A stretch of 64,000 bases of DNA from assembly GCF_003201855.1 (NCBI RefSeq), contig NZ_QJKI01000007.1:1-64000 (forward strand). The letters run 5' to 3'. Positions 35,033-44,272 of the stretch are shown here, piece by piece. Position numbers and translations under genes: made by a program. Source of the DNA: Rivihabitans pingtungensis. Its GTDB lineage: Bacteria; Pseudomonadota; Gammaproteobacteria; Burkholderiales; Aquaspirillaceae. How positions within the stretch are numbered: position 1 is the first letter of the stretch; every line of letters begins with the position of its first letter. Under the pieces are notes generated by a model, which saw only the letters and a list, made by a program, of their open reading frames with translations, did no database searches and had not been told where the DNA came from.

Positions 35033-36670
35033 TCAACAGCTGAACTGCGCCATGGCCTGACGCATGCGGCTGGCGGCTTCGGTCAGAGCCTGACTGGTGC
35101 TGACCGCATCGCGCACCAGCCCATGATTTTCACTGGCCAGCACGGCAATATCGCGCGAATGGCGCAGGATGTCCTGCGCTGCCCCGGACTGCTGCTCGGC
35201 AGCATGGGCCAGTTGTTCCATGGACTCAAACGAGGCGCGCGAGCGCTGGCTGAGCGTAGCCAGCGGCTCGACAATGCTCTCCACCTGCGCCACCCCCTGG
35301 CGCACCTCGCCCACCCCGGCGTCCATCCCCTGAACGGCAGCACGGGTTTGCTGGCGCATGGCGTCGATCATCTGGTGAATCTCATGTGTGGACTGGGTGG
35401 CGCGGGTGGCCAGCGCGCGCACCTCGTCGGCCACCACGGCAAAGCCGCGCCCCTGCTCGCCGGCACGGGCCGCCTCAATCGCGGCGTTCAGCGCCAGGAG
35501 GTTGGTCTGGTCGGATAGTTCACGAATGGTGTCCACGCTGCCGGCAATACTGTCCGAGCGTTGCTGCACAGCATTGACCTCGCGGGCCGAGGCCGCCACT
35601 GCATCGGACAAGCGCCCCACATCGCGGGCAGCATCGCCCACCAGCCCACGGCCATGTTCGGCCAGCGCCACGGCCTCTTCGGCCAGGCTGCGGGTATGCT
35701 GGGCAGTGTCGGCCACACTGTGAGCCTGCTGATTCAGTGCCTCCACCGCCGTGGCAATGGTGCTGGCCATACGATCCTGCGCCTGTGAGCGCTGGGCAAT
35801 TTGTTCAGCAGCACGCGCCAGGGTATCGGCCGATTCACCCACCTGCGCCGCGCCAGCATTGACGGCGCCAATCATCTCGCGCAGGCTGCCCTGCATGCGC
35901 GCCACCCCGCGCAGCAACAGGGCAGGCTCGTCCCGCCCCTCTGCCTGCAAGGGGGTGCGCAAATCCCCGGCGGCCACCCGCTCCACTGCTGCACCGGCTT
36001 CATGCAAGGGCCGCACAATGCTGCGGGTGATGCGCCAGGCCAGCAGCACGCTGATCAGCAGCGAAGCGCCGCCCAGCGCCAGCATGGCTTGCTTGGCCTG
36101 CTGTGAGCGGGCATCGGCGTCCTGCGCACCCTGCTCGGCCCGGTGGGTTTCCAGCTCCACCACCTGACGGCTGGTCGCAACCAGGCTATCCAGCGCCGGC
36201 AGGGTGCGGGTTTCCAGTAGTTTTTGCGCTTCGGCCCGTTCATCGCCTTCCAGCAAATCCGCCGCATCGACAAAAATCTGGTTATACGCCTGACCCTGAG
36301 CTTTAACCTGCTCCAGCAGCGTGGTTTCCTGCGGGCTGTCGGCCAGCGGCAGCAACTGGGCCAGCGCCTTGTCCAGCACTGCCTTGTTGGCGTCGATATC
36401 TTTGTACAGAGGAATGCGCGCCTCCTGACTGGGCGCGGCCACCAGCCGCACCAGCTTCATGGCATTGGCGGCAGCGGTTTCCATCACCGTATGCGCCAGT
36501 TCGGTTTTGACCAGATCGCGCCCGACAATCTGACGCGCGCCAGCCTGCATGGCATTGATGGCAAGGGTGGCAGCGCCGGCAATCAGCGCCATCAGCATGA
36601 CCAGCACGGCAAAGCCGGCGCCCAGGCGCGGGCCGATGGTGAGTTGGCGTAACAAGACATTCTCCTGCAT
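35033..36670 (-). CDS. Methyl-accepting chemotaxis protein 2
   Basis: 545 residues, [20 protein letters not shown]. Layout: membrane segment 1 (about 17-40), four-helix-bundle periplasmic sensor (about 41-190), membrane segment 2 (about 197-215), HAMP (about 216-268) and signalling domain with tip [20 protein letters not shown]. It differs from MCP 1 in length and sensor. It lies upstream of the large c-di-GMP sensor on the same strand with only a small gap (79 bp), so some cotranscription is possible. Ligand unknown. Confidence 0.92.
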   Translation of the reverse strand: MQENVLLRQLTIGPRLGAGFAVLVMLMALIAGAATLAINAMQAGARQIVGRDLVKTELAHTVMETAAANAMKLVRLVAAPSQEARIPLYKDIDANKAVLDKALAQLLPLADSPQETTLLEQVKAQGQAYNQIFVDAADLLEGDERAEAQKLLETRTLPALDSLVATSRQVVELETHRAEQGAQDADARSQQAKQAMLALGGASLLISVLLAWRITRSIVRPLHEAGAAVERVAAGDLRTPLQAEGRDEPALLLRGVARMQGSLREMIGAVNAGAAQVGESADTLARAAEQIAQRSQAQDRMASTIATAVEALNQQAHSVADTAQHTRSLAEEAVALAEHGRGLVGDAARDVGRLSDAVAASAREVNAVQQRSDSIAGSVDTIRELSDQTNLLALNAAIEAARAGEQGRGFAVVADEVRALATRATQSTHEIHQMIDAMRQQTRAAVQGMDAGVGEVRQGVAQVESIVEPLATLSQRSRASFESMEQLAHAAEQQSGAAQDILRHSRDIAVLASENHGLVRDAVSTSQALTEAASRMRQAMAQFSC

Positions 36671-36843
36671 AAAGCAATCGTCAAGAATCGGGAGCGAACA
36701 CAGCGCGCCGGGTCAGGCGATGGCGGCGTATGTCCTTTTGGTCGCCTCAGCACTGACCCACCTTACACGGGCTGCACAAAAAAATCCTGAACTCATGCCT
36801 GAATCATAGTGAGGCCACCGCACAATTGCCGACAGACACAACA

Positions 36844-36876
36844 AAGGCCGCCCACCGGGATACGGCAAGCGGCCTT
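36844..36876 (-). terminator. Stem-loop after cysM
   Basis: AAGGCCGC (36844-36851) pairs with GCGGCCTT (36869-36876) across a long loop. On the minus strand a TTTGTTGTG stretch follows. A weak intrinsic terminator. Confidence 0.5.
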
Positions 36877-36905
36877 GGCAGGCATGCTCGATTCAGACGG
36901 GAAGC

Positions 36906-37808
36906 TCAGTCAGGAAACAAGCCGGTGGACAAATAACGGTCGCCACGGTCGCAGACAATCGACACAATCACCGCGTTTTCCAGCTGTTCGGACAATTTCA
37001 GCGCCACCGCCAGCGCGCCGCCAGACGATGGCCCGGCCAGAATGCCCTCTTCGCGCGCCAGCCGGCGCACGGTGTCTTCCGCCTCGGCCTGGCTGATCAA
37101 CTCCAGGCGGTCGATACGGGAAAAATCACAAATCTTCGGCAGGTATTCCGGCTCCCACTTGCGGATGCCGGGAATCTGGCTGCCCGGCTCTGGCTGCACG
37201 CCAACAATCTGGATGGCCGGGTTCTGGCTTTTCAGATAGCGCGAGGTGCCCATGATGGTGCCGGTGGTGCCCATGCTGGAGACAAAATGGGTGATGGTGC
37301 CGGCCGTGTCTGTCCAGATTTCCGGGCCGGTGCTGTCAAAGTGCGCCTGTGGGTTGTCCGGGTTGCCAAATTGATCCAGAAAGCGCCCTTCGCCGGCTGC
37401 AATCCGCCGGCGCGCCTCGTCAATCGCGCCCGGCATCGACGCCGAGGCCGGGGTGAGCACCACTTCGGCGCCATAGGCCTTCATGGTGGCCACCCGTTCG
37501 GCGCTGGAGTTTTCCGGCATCACCAACACCATGCGATAGCCCAGCATCGCCGCCGCCATGGCCAAGCCGATGCCGGTGTTGCCGCTGGTCGGCTCAATCA
37601 GCGTGTCGCCGGGGCGGATGTCGCCGCGCGCCTCGGCGCGGCGAATCATCGACAAGGCCGGGCGGTCTTTTACCGAGCCGCCGGGATTATTGCCTTCCAG
37701 CTTGACCAGCACCACATTATTGCGCCCGCGCGCCATGCGCTTGAGCCGCACCAGCGGGGTGTGGCCGACAAAGTCTTCGAGGGTGTGAAAAGTCGGGGGG
37801 ATGGACAT
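36906..37808 (-). CDS. cysM: Cysteine synthase B (O-acetylserine sulfhydrylase)
   Basis: 300 residues, MSIPPTFHTLEDFVGHTPLV. A PLP enzyme forming cysteine from O-acetylserine and sulfide or thiosulfate. The PLP lysine is in GGSVKDRPAL (about 47), the substrate loop in EPTSGNTGIGLAM and the phosphate-binding GTTGTIMGTSRYL. The short length and the C-terminal LAREEGILAGPSSGGALA fit CysM rather than CysK. Single gene. Confidence 0.94.
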   Translation of the reverse strand: MSIPPTFHTLEDFVGHTPLVRLKRMARGRNNVVLVKLEGNNPGGSVKDRPALSMIRRAEARGDIRPGDTLIEPTSGNTGIGLAMAAAMLGYRMVLVMPENSSAERVATMKAYGAEVVLTPASASMPGAIDEARRRIAAGEGRFLDQFGNPDNPQAHFDSTGPEIWTDTAGTITHFVSSMGTTGTIMGTSRYLKSQNPAIQIVGVQPEPGSQIPGIRKWEPEYLPKICDFSRIDRLELISQAEAEDTVRRLAREEGILAGPSSGGALAVALKLSEQLENAVIVSIVCDRGDRYLSTGLFPD

Positions 37809-37915
37809 CGGCGGCTTCCTGAAACTGAAAAAGAGTTCAGCGGATTATAGCCCTGGCCGCCGCCGTGGCGCGGAGCAAGCACAGAATGGTTTTCTATATG
37901 GTTAGAACGCCGGGC

Positions 37916-39238
37916 TCAGGCGCGCAGCGCCGCCACCAGCGCATGCATCCACCCGCAATCTTCACCACGCGGGTGCCGGGCATCAATGATGAACTGTAAA
38001 TTTTTGGCCGTGGTGTCCCCCTCCCAAGGCTCGCGCCGTCGGGCCAGCGCATCCGCCAGCGCGGTTTGCGCGCCGATGATATCGCGTGCCAGCACCGCCA
38101 GCTCCAATTGGGTGGCGTAATCCCAGTAATCCGGCTGGCCGCTGGCCATGCGCCGCGCCACCGCGTAGCGCACCACCGGCAATAGCTCGGCCTGGCGCGG
38201 GTCGGGCGTCTCTTGCATTTCCATCAGCGTCACCACGTTGATGCCGGGGTAGGCATCGCGCCAGTCGGCCTCAAAGCCGCGCAGGTATTCGGCAATCGCT
38301 TTCCTGAGTACACCAGCGGCCTCGATTGCCCGACCTTCCCCCAGCCGCGCCAGCCAGCGGTCTTTGTACACCCGACCCAGAATGCCGCAGGTTTCGCTGC
38401 TGGCGCCGCGCTGCTGGATCACATCCAGCAATACCTGCTCGGCCTCCTCACTGCGGCCAGCGCGGTTCAGCGCCAGGCCCAACTGCTCGCGCACCAGGGA
38501 GCTGGCGCGCAAGGGCGGCGACATCTTGCCTACCCAGTCCACCATCTGCGCCCAGGCGCTCAGCGCCCGGTAGGACAGCAACACATCCACCACCACGCCC
38601 GCGTCGGCCCGCGCCACGTCACCCAGCTGGGCGGCGACCTGGTCAATCGCGGCCAGCTGACGGCTGGCGCGGGCTTGGGCCAGCGCGGTTTTCAGCGTTT
38701 CGGCGTAATCCACCCGCTCGCGGAACACATCGGTTTTCAGCCGGGCAATATCCGGAAAGCCCTCCAGCAGCTGATACACCGGGCTATCGGCCTCTGCATG
38801 GCGCGCGTCGCGCAGTTTTTGGCTGAGCGCCGCCACTTCACCGGCCAGCGCAGCCGGGTCGGGCGCGCCGCTGGCGTCCAGGGTATAGGGCAATGCGCGC
38901 AGCAGGTTCACGTCAAACGGCAACTGGCCCCAGCCCTGGGCAAACAACAGCTGGGTGGCGTGCGGGCGCACGGCATGGCGCAGGCCCAGTTCGTAAAACA
39001 CATTGGCGTTGGCGCTGGTCAAGTCGGCCACGGCAAATTCGCACAGAATCAAGCGCTCGAACATCGCCTTGTGAATCACCCCGCCCACCTGCTCTTCATC
39101 GGCGCGCAGCGCTTGCAGGCCAGCGGCGCAGATGGCCGGATGGATCAACTGACGGTACACCGCGTCAAAATCCACCAGCCGGCCATCGGAGGTGGGTTTT
39201 TTGCCAAACGGCATCAACACAAAGCAAAGTGGGGTCAT
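37916..39238 (-). CDS. Deoxyribosyltransferase/TIR-like domain fused to helical repeats (ASK1-type TRAFs-binding region)
   Basis: 440 residues. The N-terminal ~125 residues resemble the nucleoside 2-deoxyribosyltransferase/TIR-like fold: FVLMPFGKK at strand 1, ADLTSANANVFYELGLRHAV with the conserved catalytic Glu, then a QLLFAQG strand. The remaining ~310 residues are helical, TPR-like (LGLALNRAGRSEEAEQVLLD, GRVYKDRWLARLGEGRAIEA) and match my memory of the TRAFs-binding region (DUF4071) of animal ASK1/MAP3K5. Bacterial relatives are thought to act in nucleotide or NAD-related signalling or conflict. It stands alone between cysM and rnr with a small upstream ORF. Catalytic activity is unproven. 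Confidence 0.7.
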   Translation of the reverse strand: MTPLCFVLMPFGKKPTSDGRLVDFDAVYRQLIHPAICAAGLQALRADEEQVGGVIHKAMFERLILCEFAVADLTSANANVFYELGLRHAVRPHATQLLFAQGWGQLPFDVNLLRALPYTLDASGAPDPAALAGEVAALSQKLRDARHAEADSPVYQLLEGFPDIARLKTDVFRERVDYAETLKTALAQARASRQLAAIDQVAAQLGDVARADAGVVVDVLLSYRALSAWAQMVDWVGKMSPPLRASSLVREQLGLALNRAGRSEEAEQVLLDVIQQRGASSETCGILGRVYKDRWLARLGEGRAIEAAGVLRKAIAEYLRGFEADWRDAYPGINVVTLMEMQETPDPRQAELLPVVRYAVARRMASGQPDYWDYATQLELAVLARDIIGAQTALADALARRREPWEGDTTAKNLQFIIDARHPRGEDCGWMHALVAALRA

Positions 39239-39340
39239 GATCGGCGCTCGGCTGGGGGATCACTTATCCTGACAGCATGGCGCGGCTTTGTCGATGGCGC
39301 ACAGCGCGGCACCCCAGCCTGCCGCGTTTGGCCAGCACCG

Positions 39341-39430
39341 CTATTGCAGATAAAACCAGTTGGCCAGCATGTCCTGGCAGGCGTCATCGGCCAGCCAGGC
39401 GTCCAGCCAGTGGGTGAATGTGGTGAGCAT
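39341..39430 (-). CDS. Possible 29-residue small protein upstream of the deoxyribosyltransferase-like gene
   Basis: MLTTFTHWLDAWLADDACQD, then MLANWFYLQ and TAG. A good ribosome site (CGGAGG, six bases before the ATG) supports translation. The peptide is tryptophan-rich, acidic in the middle and amphipathic. It lies about 100 bp before the larger gene on the same strand and downstream of an AT-rich, promoter-like region. It could be a leader peptide or small partner. No homologue is known to me; random occurrence is possible. Confidence 0.35.
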   Translation of the reverse strand: MLTTFTHWLDAWLADDACQDMLANWFYLQ

Positions 39431-39489
39431 GGCAGCCTCCGGGTGGGTGGCCGGCGCGGGGTGCGTGGGCCTGATGAAGCCAGTATAGG

Positions 39490-39660
39490 CCGGGGCTTGG
39501 CATGGATAAAATGAATTGATTCTACTTTTTCAATAGCAAAAAACTATCAAAAAAGATGCACTGATTGATTCAGGAAAACCGTGTTCTATAAAATAAAAAT
39601 CTATTAAAATCAAAACACTGAATTCATTCCAGCGCGAAAAGAACAATCTTCAGCATATCC
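39490..39660. other. AT-rich island, probable promoter region
   Basis: Sharp drop in GC between 39505 and 39645 compared with flanks; many A and T runs. On the minus strand TTGAAA and TTGATA hexamers and AT-rich -10 candidates point toward the small ORF and the deoxyribosyltransferase-like gene. I see no gene in 39431-39734, so this island plus the rnr 3' flank fills the gap. Confidence 0.45.
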
Positions 39661-39734
39661 ACACAGCCACGCTCAGCGTAAAAAAACACAGCGGCCCGCA
39701 GGCCGCCATGTTGATCTCGCGCGGTGGCGCCGCA

Positions 39735-41990
39735 TCAGGCTGCGTCGTTGCCCTCGGCGGGTTTCTTGCTGCTGCGCCTTTTGCGCGGGGCCGGTTCGGC
39801 GGCGTCTTGCGGCTTGGCCTTGGGCAGGGCGCTGAGCACAAAGTCGATCTTGGCGCTTTCCAGGTCGGCGCGCACCACTTTCACCGCCAGCGCATCGCCC
39901 AGCTTGAAGGTCATGCCGCTCTTTTCGCCGACAATCGCCTGGCGCTGCATGTCGAAGTGGAAGTAATCCTTGCCCAGCTCAGAGATATGCAGCAGGCCTT
40001 CGATGTGCACGTCGTCCAGCAGCACAAACACGCCAAAGCTGGTGACGGCGCTGATCTTGCCGGTGAACACTTCGCCCACCTTGTCGCGCATGAAGTAGCA
40101 CTTCAGCCAGGCGTCCACATCGCGGGTGGCGTCGTCGGCGCGGCGTTCGGTCATCGAACAGTTTTCGCCCAACGCCGCCCAGGTTTGCGGCGGGGTGTAC
40201 TGGCCGCCCTGCAGGATGGCCTTGATGGCGCGGTGCACCAGCAAATCCGGATACCGGCGAATCGGCGAGGTGAAGTGGGTGTAAGCCTCATACGCCAGGC
40301 CAAAGTGGCCCACGTTGTCCGGGCTGTACATCGCCTGTTGCAGGCTGCGCAGCAGCATGGTTTGCAGCACGGCGGCGTCCGGGCGCGGCTTGATCTTGTC
40401 CATCAGCTTGGCGTAGTCCTTGGCGGTCGGCGCATCGCCGCCGGGCAGGGTCAGGCCGGCCAGTTGCAGAAAGCCGTGCAGGACTTCCAGTTTCTCCGGG
40501 GTGGGGCCTTCGTGCACGCGATACAGGCAAGGATGGGTGTGCTTGAGCAGGAAATCCGCCGAGCAGACGTTGGCGGCCAGCATGCATTCTTCGATCAGCC
40601 GATGCGCGTCGTTGCGGGTGACCGGCACAATGCGCTCGATTTTGCCCTGTTCGTTGAACAGCATCTGCGTTTCGGTGGTTTCAAAGTCGATGGCGCCGCG
40701 ACGGTTGCGGGAGGCCAGCAGCACCTTGAACAGCGCATACAGGTTTTGCACATGCGGCAGCATCGGGTGTTCGCTGCCGTGTTGCAGCCAGTCCCACACC
40801 TGATTGTAGGTCAGCCGCGCCTTGGACAGCATCACCGCCGGGTAGAAGGTGTAGCCGCGAATCTCGCCACGGTTGTTGATGTTCATGTCGCACACCATGC
40901 ACAGGCGCTCGACTTCCGGGTTCAACGAGCAAATGCCGTTGGACAGCGCCTCGGGCAGCATCGGGATCACCCGACGCGGAAAATACACCGAATTGCCGCG
41001 CTCGATCGAGGTGAGGTCCAGCGCGTCGCCAGGCTGCACATAATGGCTGACGTCGGCAATCGCCACCACCAGACGGAAACCCTTGCCCTGCGGCTCGCAA
41101 TACACCGCGTCGTCAAAGTCGCGCGCGGTTTCGCCGTCGATGGTCACCAGCGGCAGGTCGCGCAGGTCGCGGCGGTCGGCGGTGAGGTCTTTTTTGCGGA
41201 CTTTCTTCGGAGTGTGGCGGGCTTGTTCCAGCGCGCCTTCAGAGAATTCATGCGGCAGGTCGTGCTTGCGCAGGGCGATTTCGATTTCCATGCCGGCGTC
41301 GGCGTAATTGCCCAGCACCTGAATCACTCGGCCCATCGGCTGCTTGTGGCGGCTGGGTTGTTCCACCAGCTCGACCATCACCACCTGGCCATGCTCGCCG
41401 TCGGCGTGGCCGTCGGGCTCAATCAGAATATCCTGGTTCAGACGGCGGTCTTCCGGCACGGCAAACCAGACTCCGCGCTCGCAATACAGCCGCGCCACCA
41501 CCGATTGATTGACCCGCTCGATCACTTCGATGATGGAGGCTTCTGGCCGACCGCGCCGATCCAGGCCTGATTGACGGAACATCACCCGGTCGCCATGCAG
41601 CACTTTATGCATTTCACGCTCGCCGACAAACAGGTCGGCGCTGCCGTCGTCCGGCTTGATAAAACCAAAGCCGTCCTTGTGGCCGATGATGCGCCCGGTT
41701 TTCAGGTCGAGCTTATCGACCACGCACACCGCGCCCTTGCGGTTGATCATCACCTGCCCTTCGCGCTCCATGGCGCGCAAGCGGCGGACAAAAAAGCTCA
41801 TCTCGTCGGTCTGGATGTCCAGCAGCGCGGCCAGCTCGTCGGGAAACATCGGCGCGCCTTCGTTTTCCAGCTGTTGCAGGATGAACTCCCGGCTGGGCAG
41901 CGGGTGGTCGTATTTCTCCCGTTCACGGGCCAAATACGGGTCCTGCTCGCGCAGGGAAAAGTTTTTTTGTTTTTTTTGCTTGCTAACCAT
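39735..41990 (-). CDS. rnr: Ribonuclease R
   Basis: 751 residues from MVSKQKKQKNFSLREQDPYL. A processive 3'-5' exoribonuclease that degrades structured RNA and acts in tmRNA quality control. Domains: N-terminal helix-turn-helix (about 25-85), two cold-shock domains (GHKDGFGFIKPDDG), the RNB catalytic domain (about 255-590, with DGETARDFDDAVYCE acidic metal ligands and HFTSPIRRYPDLLVHR) and an S1 domain (about 635-715, TSFGVFVLLDD). The lysine/arginine-rich tail ends PRKRRSSKKPAEGNDAA. An in-frame ATG at 42095 would add 35 residues that overlap the tRNA-Leu gene and is rejected. Confidence 0.96.
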   Translation of the reverse strand: MVSKQKKQKNFSLREQDPYLAREREKYDHPLPSREFILQQLENEGAPMFPDELAALLDIQTDEMSFFVRRLRAMEREGQVMINRKGAVCVVDKLDLKTGRIIGHKDGFGFIKPDDGSADLFVGEREMHKVLHGDRVMFRQSGLDRRGRPEASIIEVIERVNQSVVARLYCERGVWFAVPEDRRLNQDILIEPDGHADGEHGQVVMVELVEQPSRHKQPMGRVIQVLGNYADAGMEIEIALRKHDLPHEFSEGALEQARHTPKKVRKKDLTADRRDLRDLPLVTIDGETARDFDDAVYCEPQGKGFRLVVAIADVSHYVQPGDALDLTSIERGNSVYFPRRVIPMLPEALSNGICSLNPEVERLCMVCDMNINNRGEIRGYTFYPAVMLSKARLTYNQVWDWLQHGSEHPMLPHVQNLYALFKVLLASRNRRGAIDFETTETQMLFNEQGKIERIVPVTRNDAHRLIEECMLAANVCSADFLLKHTHPCLYRVHEGPTPEKLEVLHGFLQLAGLTLPGGDAPTAKDYAKLMDKIKPRPDAAVLQTMLLRSLQQAMYSPDNVGHFGLAYEAYTHFTSPIRRYPDLLVHRAIKAILQGGQYTPPQTWAALGENCSMTERRADDATRDVDAWLKCYFMRDKVGEVFTGKISAVTSFGVFVLLDDVHIEGLLHISELGKDYFHFDMQRQAIVGEKSGMTFKLGDALAVKVVRADLESAKIDFVLSALPKAKPQDAAEPAPRKRRSSKKPAEGNDAA

Positions 41991-42067
41991 TGACAGTCTC
42001 AAAAAAGGGCTTATAATGCACAACTCATTCAGCGCTGCACTGAAAGCAAAACAGCACAGCGCGATGT

Positions 42068-42154
42068 GCCCAGGTGGCGGAATTGGTAGACGCACTAGGT
42101 TCAGGTCCTAGCGGTGGCAACACTGTGGAAGTTCGAGTCTTCTCCTGGGCACCA
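42068..42154 (+). tRNA. tRNA-Leu (anticodon CAG), copy 1
   Basis: 87 bases including encoded CCA. Acceptor stem GCCCAGG/CCTGGGC, anticodon stem-loop CTAGG-TTCAGGT-CCTAG with anticodon CAG, a long variable arm and T-arm GTTCGAGTC. It lies 77 bp from the rnr start in the opposite direction. Confidence 0.97.
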
Positions 42155-42216
42155 AAGGTTTCAAAGGAAACCAGCAGTAGTTTAACTGGTTTTCAGCAAC
42201 AATCCGAGAAGTTTTT

Positions 42217-42303
42217 GCCCAGGTGGCGGAATTGGTAGACGCACTAGGTTCAGGTCCTAGCGGTGGCAACACTGTGGAAGTTCGAGTCTTCTCCTGGGCA
42301 CCA
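42217..42303 (+). tRNA. tRNA-Leu (anticodon CAG), copy 2
   Basis: Identical over all 87 bases to copy 1, with a 62-bp spacer between them. The two are probably one transcript, ending at the terminator that starts five bases later. Confidence 0.97.
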
Positions 42304-42308
42304 TCCGC

Positions 42309-42344
42309 AAAAAGCCCCTCAGCACTGCTGAGGGGCTTTTTCTT
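42309..42344 (+). terminator. Terminator of the tRNA-Leu pair
   Basis: AAAAAGCCCCTCAGC, ACTGCTGAGGGGCTTTTT: a strong stem with T run, active mainly on the plus strand. Confidence 0.92.
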
Positions 42345-42452
42345 TGTCTGACGCAGACAACAAGTCACTTCAGGCCACGATTAATCCGCCGATACATGCT
42401 GTCCACCAGGTGGAATATCATCCCCAAATCCACCGCCTCAGTGGCCAAGCAA

Positions 42453-42493
42453 TAAAAAAAACGGACTGCGGCGCCTGCCCAGTCCGTTTTTTT
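42453..42493 (-). terminator. Terminator of the EamA transporter gene
   Basis: AAAAAAACGGACT pairs with AGTCCGTTTTTTT around a GC-rich loop, 16 bp after the stop codon at 42509. Its symmetric A and T runs make it bidirectional. Confidence 0.85.
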
Positions 42494-42508
42494 GCGTTAC
42501 CCCGAAGC

Positions 42509-43465
42509 TCATCCGCCGCGCTGGCCCAGCGTCAGCGCCACCACCCCCGCCACAATCAATGCCGCCGCGCCCAACATGGCGGTACTGACGGTTTCGCCCA
42601 GCACCAGGCAACCCAGCGTCAACGCCACCACCGGTGCGACAAAAGCAAAGGTGGATACCTTGGCCGGCGTGCTGACTTTAAGCAGCCAAAAATACACTGG
42701 ATAGGTCAGCGCAGTCACCACTCCCACCAGATAGGCCAGCGCCAAGGCGCTATCGGTGCTGACTTCACGCCAGGCAAACGCCTGCCACTGGCCGCAAATC
42801 GCCGCCGCCGCCAGCAACACCACGCCAGCCAGCAGCATCTGCGCACTCATGCCCCACCACAGCTGGCTGTAGCCGCGTCCGGTGCGGCGAAACAAAAAGC
42901 TGCCGCACGCCCAGGCCAACTGCGCCAACGCCAGCACCGCCACCGCGCCCAGACGCTCGGGCTCGGCCAGCACGTCCATGCGGCTGCCCAACAAGGCCGC
43001 CATGCCCACCATGCTCACCCCCGGGCCAAACAGCGCCAGCGGGCTGGGCCGGCGCTCGCCGGGCAGCACGGCTTGCAAAATCACCGTCCACAACGGCAGG
43101 CTGGCGCACACCAGCGCCGCCAGGCCCGAAGGTAGATGCTGCACGCCATACACCATGGCGCCCTGGCCAATGGCCAGCATCAGCACGCCGCCAATCAGCG
43201 CCAGCCGGGCATCATGCCAGCCCAGACGCGCGCCGCCGGCACGGGCAACGGCCAGCACGGCAAACAACATGCCGGCCAGCAAAAAGCGCAAGCCGGCCAG
43301 CACCAGCGCCGGAAAACCTTGCAGCGCCAGATGGTTGGCCAGAAATGTGCTGCCCCAGCTCAGGTACAGCATGGCAAAGCCGGCAGCCACCGCCAGGGTG
43401 CGCGGCGACAATACTGGCAGCGGCCAGCGTGCGCCCAGGCGCAGGGTCAGGCTGTCAATCGACAT
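42509..43465 (-). CDS. DMT-superfamily exporter, EamA/RhaT-like
   Basis: 318 residues with ten hydrophobic segments in two tandem EamA units. The first (about 25-150) opens with FAMLYLSWGSTFLANHLALQ; the second (about 175-310) contains YPVYFWLLKVSTPAKVSTFA and ends VVALTLGCLVLGET. This matches the YedA/RhtA-type inner-membrane metabolite exporters. Substrate unknown. Ends in a strong terminator; next to it are two A repeats. Confidence 0.86.
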   Translation of the reverse strand: MSIDSLTLRLGARWPLPVLSPRTLAVAAGFAMLYLSWGSTFLANHLALQGFPALVLAGLRFLLAGMLFAVLAVARAGGARLGWHDARLALIGGVLMLAIGQGAMVYGVQHLPSGLAALVCASLPLWTVILQAVLPGERRPSPLALFGPGVSMVGMAALLGSRMDVLAEPERLGAVAVLALAQLAWACGSFLFRRTGRGYSQLWWGMSAQMLLAGVVLLAAAAICGQWQAFAWREVSTDSALALAYLVGVVTALTYPVYFWLLKVSTPAKVSTFAFVAPVVALTLGCLVLGETVSTAMLGAAALIVAGVVALTLGQRGG

Positions 43466-43569
43466 GCGCTCAACTCCAAAGTATTCAGATCATGATGTGG
43501 GCCATGCTAGCCAAGATCATGAGCAGAACAATTTGAATTCAGCGTAGATTGATTTGCATGGGCTATTAA

Positions 43570-43650
43570 TTGGTGCCGCTCACAGAATGCAGCCAAGCGG
43601 CCCTGGCGAGTCGGCAGTCACCATAGCCAGGGGGTTTTGTGAGCCACGCT
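43570..43650. repeat. Palindromic repeat family A, copy 8 (short form)
   Basis: Ends GTGCCGCTCACAGAATGCAG and GGGGTTTTGTGAGCCACGCT match the family, but the central GTACTG block is missing, giving about 80 bp. Directly followed by copy 9. Confidence 0.65.
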
Positions 43651-43767
43651 TAGAGCCGCTAACAAAACCCCCTGGCGTTGTTGTGTGACCTTGTCGTACT
43701 GCTTGTACTGTCTGCGGTCACACGCCTAGCCAGGAACGCTTCGCTGGGTTTTGTTAGCGACTCTTAG
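43651..43767. repeat. Palindromic repeat family A, copy 9 (full length)
   Basis: TAGAGCCGCTAACAAAACCC, then CCTGGCGTTGTTGTGTGACC, TTGTCGTACTGCTTGTACTG, TCTGCGGTCACACGCCTAGC, CAGGAACGCTTCGCTGGGTT, TTGTTAGCGACTCTTA. The best-preserved copy in this orientation; the two halves are reverse complements over most of their length. With copy 8 it fills the gap 43466-43788. Confidence 0.78.
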
Positions 43768-43788
43768 CCCGCAGTCTGACGCACATCC

Positions 43789-44241
43789 TCAACGCCAGGG
43801 CATCACCGGCACCGACGAAATGCTATTGGCCGGCGCGCCTTCAATCACCTTACGGCTGATGGCCAGATACACCAGGGTGCGTCGTTTGGGATCCCACAGC
43901 CGGTTGACGCGGGTTTCCTTGAAGATCAGCGAAGTGCCTTCACTGAACACCGTTTCTTCTTTGGGCAGGTCGGCCGGCAAGGTAATCGGGCCGATCTGGC
44001 GGCAGGCGATGGAAAACTGCGAAGGGTCTTCCGCCACGCCCAGCGAGCCTTTGATGCCGCCAGTGCGCGCCTGGCTGATGTGGCAGGCCACGCCGGGCAC
44101 TTTCGGGTCGTCAAACGCCGACACGCACACCCGGTGATTGGCTCCCAGCAGCTTCCAGGCAGTAGTGACGCAGCCGACTTCTTCGGCGGCGGCCATCAAG
44201 GGCGCCAGCGCGGCGCACACGACAACAGCACGAAACAGCAT
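43789..44241 (-). CDS. creA: CreA family periplasmic protein
   Basis: 150 residues with a clear Sec signal peptide (MLFRAVVVCAALAPLMAAAE). The mature part holds four cysteines in pairs (VGCVTT, HRVCVS, GVACHIS, SIACRQ) and the conserved SAFDDPKVPGVACHISQA segment of CreA. E. coli CreA is 157 residues; its function is unknown. Here it is alone, without creBCD, flanked on both sides by A repeats. Confidence 0.88.
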   Translation of the reverse strand: MLFRAVVVCAALAPLMAAAEEVGCVTTAWKLLGANHRVCVSAFDDPKVPGVACHISQARTGGIKGSLGVAEDPSQFSIACRQIGPITLPADLPKEETVFSEGTSLIFKETRVNRLWDPKRRTLVYLAISRKVIEGAPANSISSVPVMPWR

Positions 44242-44272
44242 CGGGTTTCTCCTTCAATTTATTGAATCAATC

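Noticed and set aside
31496..35518. Open frame of about 1340 codons antisense to the c-di-GMP sensor and chemoreceptor 2
   Set aside because: Low-complexity His/Gln/Gly translation typical of shadow frames; both minus-strand genes carry clear domains.
39239..39335. Possible thirteenth repeat A copy
   Set aside because: Only short GC-rich similarities (GGCGCGGCTTTGTCGATGGCG); the diagnostic ends and GTACTG block are missing.
42068..42303. Direct repeat of 87 bp as a possible attachment-site duplication (att) of an integrated element
   Set aside because: Both copies are complete tRNA-Leu genes and only 62 bp lie between them, so tandem tRNA duplication explains it.
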